From the NCBI GenBank assembly GCA_017859335.1, contig JAFMNH010000013.1, forward strand, positions 1 to 36,735: DNA of 36,735 bases. Reading direction: 5' to 3'. Each line of letters starts with the position of its first letter. Position 1 is the first letter of the stretch. The position numbers and the translations under genes are program-made. This document shows, in pieces, positions 33,529 through 36,735 of this stretch. The stretch comes from Rhodothermales bacterium (GTDB lineage: Bacteria > Bacteroidota > Rhodothermia > Rhodothermales > UBA10348). The notes under the pieces are model-generated. The model was not told the origin of the DNA, did not search any database, and saw nothing but the letters and a program-made list of their open reading frames with translations.

Positions 33529-35727
33529 ATGATCCGTCTCCCGGTTGGAGCGCTGCTTCTCTGCGCCATGCTCCTGCTTCCATCCCCGTCTGCTCTTGCC
33601 CAGTCCACCCCTGAGTACTCCGGGCCCATCGGAGCCGAAAACGAGATAAGGGCCATATATGCCAGTGAGGCCCCACGCATTGATGGCATACTGGACGAGG
33701 CGTTGTGGACCCGCACCCCGATTGCCGGCCCCTTCGTACAGCTGGATCCCGTAGAAGGAAGGGCTCCGGCCTACCCTTCCGAGATGCGCATTGCCTATGA
33801 TGAGAACAACCTTTATTTCGGGCTGAGTTTCTACGACGACAGCCCGGATGAAATCCGGGCCCGCAATCTGGAGCGCGGCGGTCCGAACGGGAATGACGAC
33901 ATGTTCTGGCTGCTCATCGACACGTATGATGACGACCGGAACGCCTATCTCTTTGAAACCAACGTGCTGGGCACCCAGGATGATGCCATCATCACCGATG
34001 AGGCCATGTCCTACTCGGACTGGCAATGGGACGGCATCTATGAATCCGAAGGGCGTGTTGCCGACGATGGCTGGCACGTGGAACTGGCCATCCCTTTCAA
34101 GACGATCCGATTCGACAACGCCGATGAATTGACCATGGGCGTGGCCATCATGCGTTTCCTTAACCGTACGGGAGAGCGGTCCATGTGGCCCTTCATCCCG
34201 CGCGAGTACAGCGCCGGCATCTTCCAGGTCTCCCAGTACGCCACGCTGCGCGGCATCAAGAATGTGGAGCGTGGTCGCAACGTGCTCATCAAGCCCTACG
34301 TCATTGCGGGCGCTCAGGAATTCCGGCTTGATCCGACTACGACAGACACGGATACGCAGCAGGATATTGGCGTGGACGTCAAATGGGCGGTCAATCCGAA
34401 CGTAACCTTGGACGTTACCGTCAATACGGACTTTGCGCAGGTAGAAGCCGACAATGTGCAGCTCGACCTGACGCGCTTCAACCTGTTCTTCCCCGAAAAA
34501 CGTGAGTTCTTCCTGGAGCGCGCCGGGTTATTCGAATTCGGGGATTCCCGTCAGACGGAAACATTCTTTTCGCGCCGCATTGGCATCACGAACGATATCC
34601 TGGGTGGCGCCCGGGTTGTTGGACAGTTCGACCGCTATTCTGTGGGCGCCCTCACTATCCAGACCGCCGAGAACAAGGATCTGGGCATCGATGCGGCCAA
34701 CAACACCGTTCTCCGAGGCCGCGCTGACCTGCAGGGTCGCACGACAGTGGGCGGCATCTTCACGAATCTGGAGCAAGGCGACTTTTCAAACCGTGCCTTC
34801 GGGGCCGATGTACGAAAACGTTTCCTGGGCAACAGCGAAATCAGTGCCTGGTACTCCCGTGTAGAAGACAGCCGGCCCGACCTCTCGGATGCGGCGGGTT
34901 CGATCAGCCTCGATATTCGCCGGGCTGACTACGGCTTCGGTGGCTCCTACAAAAATGTGGGTAAGCGCTACAATCCTGCCCTGGGGTTCGTACGCAGGAG
35001 GGACATGGTCAGCTACGCCGGTTTCCTCTCCTATAGCCCGCAAGTGAACGGAGATCTGGTCCGGTCCTATTCCGTCAACACCTATGCCAGCCTCATCAAT
35101 GGTCAGGATGGGGGCAAACAGTCCTCCAGTTACGGTCTGCGAGCCAACGTCCGCATACGGACCAACGACCGACTGGACGTCAGAATCGACAACAACTTCG
35201 AACGATTGGACCGTTCATTTTTCATCCGGCCTGATGCCGAAATCCTGGCCGGCGACTACCGAGCGACAAGCATATCCGGCAGCTTCAGGACGGATAACTC
35301 AAAGCTCTTCTCGACGAGCGGCGGCTATGCCTGGTCACAGTACTTCGGAGGAACGCGCGAGAACTGGGAAGGGGGATTCGGTCTGCGGACAGGCAAGTAC
35401 CTGAACATGGAAATGGGTATTTCCCACAACCGGTTTGATCTGCCTATTGACAATGGACGGTTCGAAGCCACAACCATCAGCTCGAACATCAACATGGCTT
35501 GGAGCCGGGATCTGTTTGCCAAGGCCCTGATCCAGTACGACAACTTTTCGGGCGATATCCAGGCCAACATCCGGATTGACTGGATCCACTCCCCTGGTGC
35601 AGATCTCTTCCTTGTCTTCAATACCAACTACAACTTCCACAACGCGGATGATCAGTTTGATCCGCGCGCGCGGCTCCTGAACAACCAAGTTGGCATCGCC
35701 AAGCTGACTTACGTCATCCAGCTGTAG
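33529..35727 (+). CDS. Second DUF5916 outer-membrane barrel protein with CBM9-like domain
   Basis: The start at 33529 gives a signal peptide (LLLCAMLLLPSPSALAQ) and 732 residues. A CBM9-like domain begins APRIDGILDEALWTRTP (about 45-230). The DUF5916 barrel follows, with NTDFAQVEADNVQLDLTRF, FFPEKREFFLERAGLF and SRRIGITND. It ends LTYVIQL. The protein is a clear paralogue of the one at 26759-29014 (same domain order, near-identical core motifs) but on the opposite strand. Its stop is 6 bases from the convergent nuclease gene's stop. Function unknown; probably a glycan-related outer-membrane protein. Confidence 0.92.
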   Translation: MIRLPVGALLLCAMLLLPSPSALAQSTPEYSGPIGAENEIRAIYASEAPRIDGILDEALWTRTPIAGPFVQLDPVEGRAPAYPSEMRIAYDENNLYFGLSFYDDSPDEIRARNLERGGPNGNDDMFWLLIDTYDDDRNAYLFETNVLGTQDDAIITDEAMSYSDWQWDGIYESEGRVADDGWHVELAIPFKTIRFDNADELTMGVAIMRFLNRTGERSMWPFIPREYSAGIFQVSQYATLRGIKNVERGRNVLIKPYVIAGAQEFRLDPTTTDTDTQQDIGVDVKWAVNPNVTLDVTVNTDFAQVEADNVQLDLTRFNLFFPEKREFFLERAGLFEFGDSRQTETFFSRRIGITNDILGGARVVGQFDRYSVGALTIQTAENKDLGIDAANNTVLRGRADLQGRTTVGGIFTNLEQGDFSNRAFGADVRKRFLGNSEISAWYSRVEDSRPDLSDAAGSISLDIRRADYGFGGSYKNVGKRYNPALGFVRRRDMVSYAGFLSYSPQVNGDLVRSYSVNTYASLINGQDGGKQSSSYGLRANVRIRTNDRLDVRIDNNFERLDRSFFIRPDAEILAGDYRATSISGSFRTDNSKLFSTSGGYAWSQYFGGTRENWEGGFGLRTGKYLNMEMGISHNRFDLPIDNGRFEATTISSNINMAWSRDLFAKALIQYDNFSGDIQANIRIDWIHSPGADLFLVFNTNYNFHNADDQFDPRARLLNNQVGIAKLTYVIQL

Positions 35728-35733
35728 CGGGAG

Positions 35734-36735
35734 CTACCGCGTCAGCACGACGGTCCGGTGGGCCATCCCACGCTCGGACATCAACCGTACCATGTAAAGC
35801 CCGTTGGCCAGGTCAGAAAGGTCCAGATGGACCCTTCCCGGCGCTGCCTGCTGTTCGAAAACAACACGCCCGAGCACATCCATCACCTGGACCATTGCGT
35901 TCCGGTCCGATCCGGTGACGTCCAGGTCAACAGCACCGGTTGAAGGATTCGGCCACGGCGCTGATAGCGAAAGGGCTCCGGGCACGCTGTGGGGACCATC
36001 TACCGAGGTAACCGTCGACGGGCCGAACGAAGCCATGACTGGCAAGTGATCCGACGTCCGGGCATAGAAGGAATTGACCGTCACCAGGTTGGTCAGCACG
36101 CGTGTTGTGCCTTGCAGCCACAAGGCATCGGCCTCGTTCGAGACGATGATATGATCCAGAAAGGACCCACTTTGAAAAGAGAAACCGCCTGCCTCTTCCA
36201 GGGGGAGCGTCAGCACCTCGTAGTCCGCTGGATCGTCAACGAAAGGCTGATAGGGGGATGGCTGGCCATTGTAGGTGGATGAGACCAGTTCATCATTGTA
36301 GTCGCCGAGGAAGAATACGGGCTGGGAGGCCAAGCCCGTGAAATCGATGTGGTTCTTGATGCGTTTGGCTGCTTCTACCCGGCGTTCGTAGGACGTTCGA
36401 TCAGAGAATGCCTTCATGTGCACCGTAATGAAGGTCGCGACGAAGGAGGTATCGGGCAGGGTGACAGAAAACTCTGCTTTGAGCGGAGGCCGTCCGGCAA
36501 ACGCATAGTCGAATGACTGCAGGATGTGGGTTGATTGCCGCAGTTGGAGCACCCGTGTATCCCATATGTACCCGATGCGCTGCTCGCCTGAATCCGTTGC
36601 CAACAGACCGGACCAATGATCGGGCAGACCCGCTACCAGCTCATCGAAACGATTGGAGCGGGCTATTTCCTGTACGGCCCATATATCCACACCTGACCCT
36701 TCAATGATATCCGAGACATTCTCCAGCTGCACGGT
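35734..36735 (-). CDS. Exported endonuclease/exonuclease/phosphatase protein with type IX sorting domain (N terminus cut by window end)
   Basis: The frame is open to the window edge and begins inside the EEP domain, so the signal peptide and the first catalytic Asn lie outside. Visible EEP motifs are VDIWAVQEIA (metal Glu), FVATFITVHMKAF, FFLGDYNDE (catalytic Asp/Asn) and ARTSDHLPVMASF (catalytic Asp-His). The last 80 residues form a sorting domain (LSAPWPNPSTGAVDLDV, VMDVLGRVVFEQ, LANGLYMVRLMS, TVVLTR). I infer a secreted nuclease, possibly for using extracellular DNA; a phosphodiesterase of another kind is an alternative. Confidence 0.9.
   Translation of the reverse strand, partial: TVQLENVSDIIEGSGVDIWAVQEIARSNRFDELVAGLPDHWSGLLATDSGEQRIGYIWDTRVLQLRQSTHILQSFDYAFAGRPPLKAEFSVTLPDTSFVATFITVHMKAFSDRTSYERRVEAAKRIKNHIDFTGLASQPVFFLGDYNDELVSSTYNGQPSPYQPFVDDPADYEVLTLPLEEAGGFSFQSGSFLDHIIVSNEADALWLQGTTRVLTNLVTVNSFYARTSDHLPVMASFGPSTVTSVDGPHSVPGALSLSAPWPNPSTGAVDLDVTGSDRNAMVQVMDVLGRVVFEQQAAPGRVHLDLSDLANGLYMVRLMSERGMAHRTVVLTR

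Overview
The window reads like a chromosomal segment of a member of the Rhodothermota/Balneolota/Bacteroidota group, probably a free-living heterotroph. Three secreted proteins end in type IX secretion (Por-type) C-terminal sorting domains. Lipoproteins and outer-membrane beta-barrels are frequent, Shine-Dalgarno sequences are not evident, and the protein families (DUF5916 barrels, BNR 'glycosyl hydrolase' propellers, choice-of-anchor B proteins, DUF1080) are typical of that group. No rRNA, tRNA, CRISPR array, phage or insertion sequence was seen. The assignment is inference from protein families only.

Layout. 1-239 holds the 3' end of an outer-membrane barrel gene on the plus strand. 295-7092 (minus) is a tight operon for a type IV pilus / type II secretion-like envelope machine: PilT-family ATPase, a PilM-PilN fusion, a PilO-PilP fusion, a secretin, and a lipoprotein that looks like a catalytically dead M28 peptidase. 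7354-8709 (minus) is a lipoprotein subtilase with six tandem YEVVDR hexapeptides in its propeptide. 8929-11074 (minus) holds three pilin-like genes whose order and sizes recall GspI-GspJ-GspK; none has a recognisable prepilin leader. So 0.3-11 kb is a pilus/secretion locus with a protease in the middle. No assembly ATPase (PilB/GspE), platform protein (PilC/GspF), prepilin peptidase or major pilin lies in the window.

11.2-19.6 kb is a mixed group: a secreted M28 peptidase, an isoaspartyl peptidase/asparaginase lipoprotein, a GAF-GAF-PP2C phosphatase, a YfcE-type phosphodiesterase, a UPF0173 metallo-beta-lactamase-fold hydrolase, a LamG protein with a sorting domain, and an NAD-binding SDR. 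19.7-26.7 kb holds a large choice-of-anchor B protein, a DUF1080 lipoprotein overlapping a DinB-like gene, a small membrane protein, a PQQ-type propeller with a sorting domain, and a 65-residue zinc-ribbon protein. 26.8-36.7 kb holds two paralogous DUF5916 barrel proteins, a 1040-residue BNR propeller protein translationally coupled to the first barrel, a truncated iadA pseudogene fused to a foreign tail, a VanX-type dipeptidase, and an exported endonuclease/exonuclease/phosphatase protein cut by the window end.

The most unusual material is the pilus-type machine. Its inner-membrane alignment complex is condensed into two fusion polypeptides, its PilT has a replaced Asp box, its operon ends with a dead-peptidase lipoprotein, and its pilins look non-canonical. 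The best evolutionary scar is the iadA remnant at 32.3-32.8 kb. Gene density is high: no gene-free stretch exceeds 300 bases, the longest being 22101-22374 (274 bases) and 7093-7353 (261 bases).
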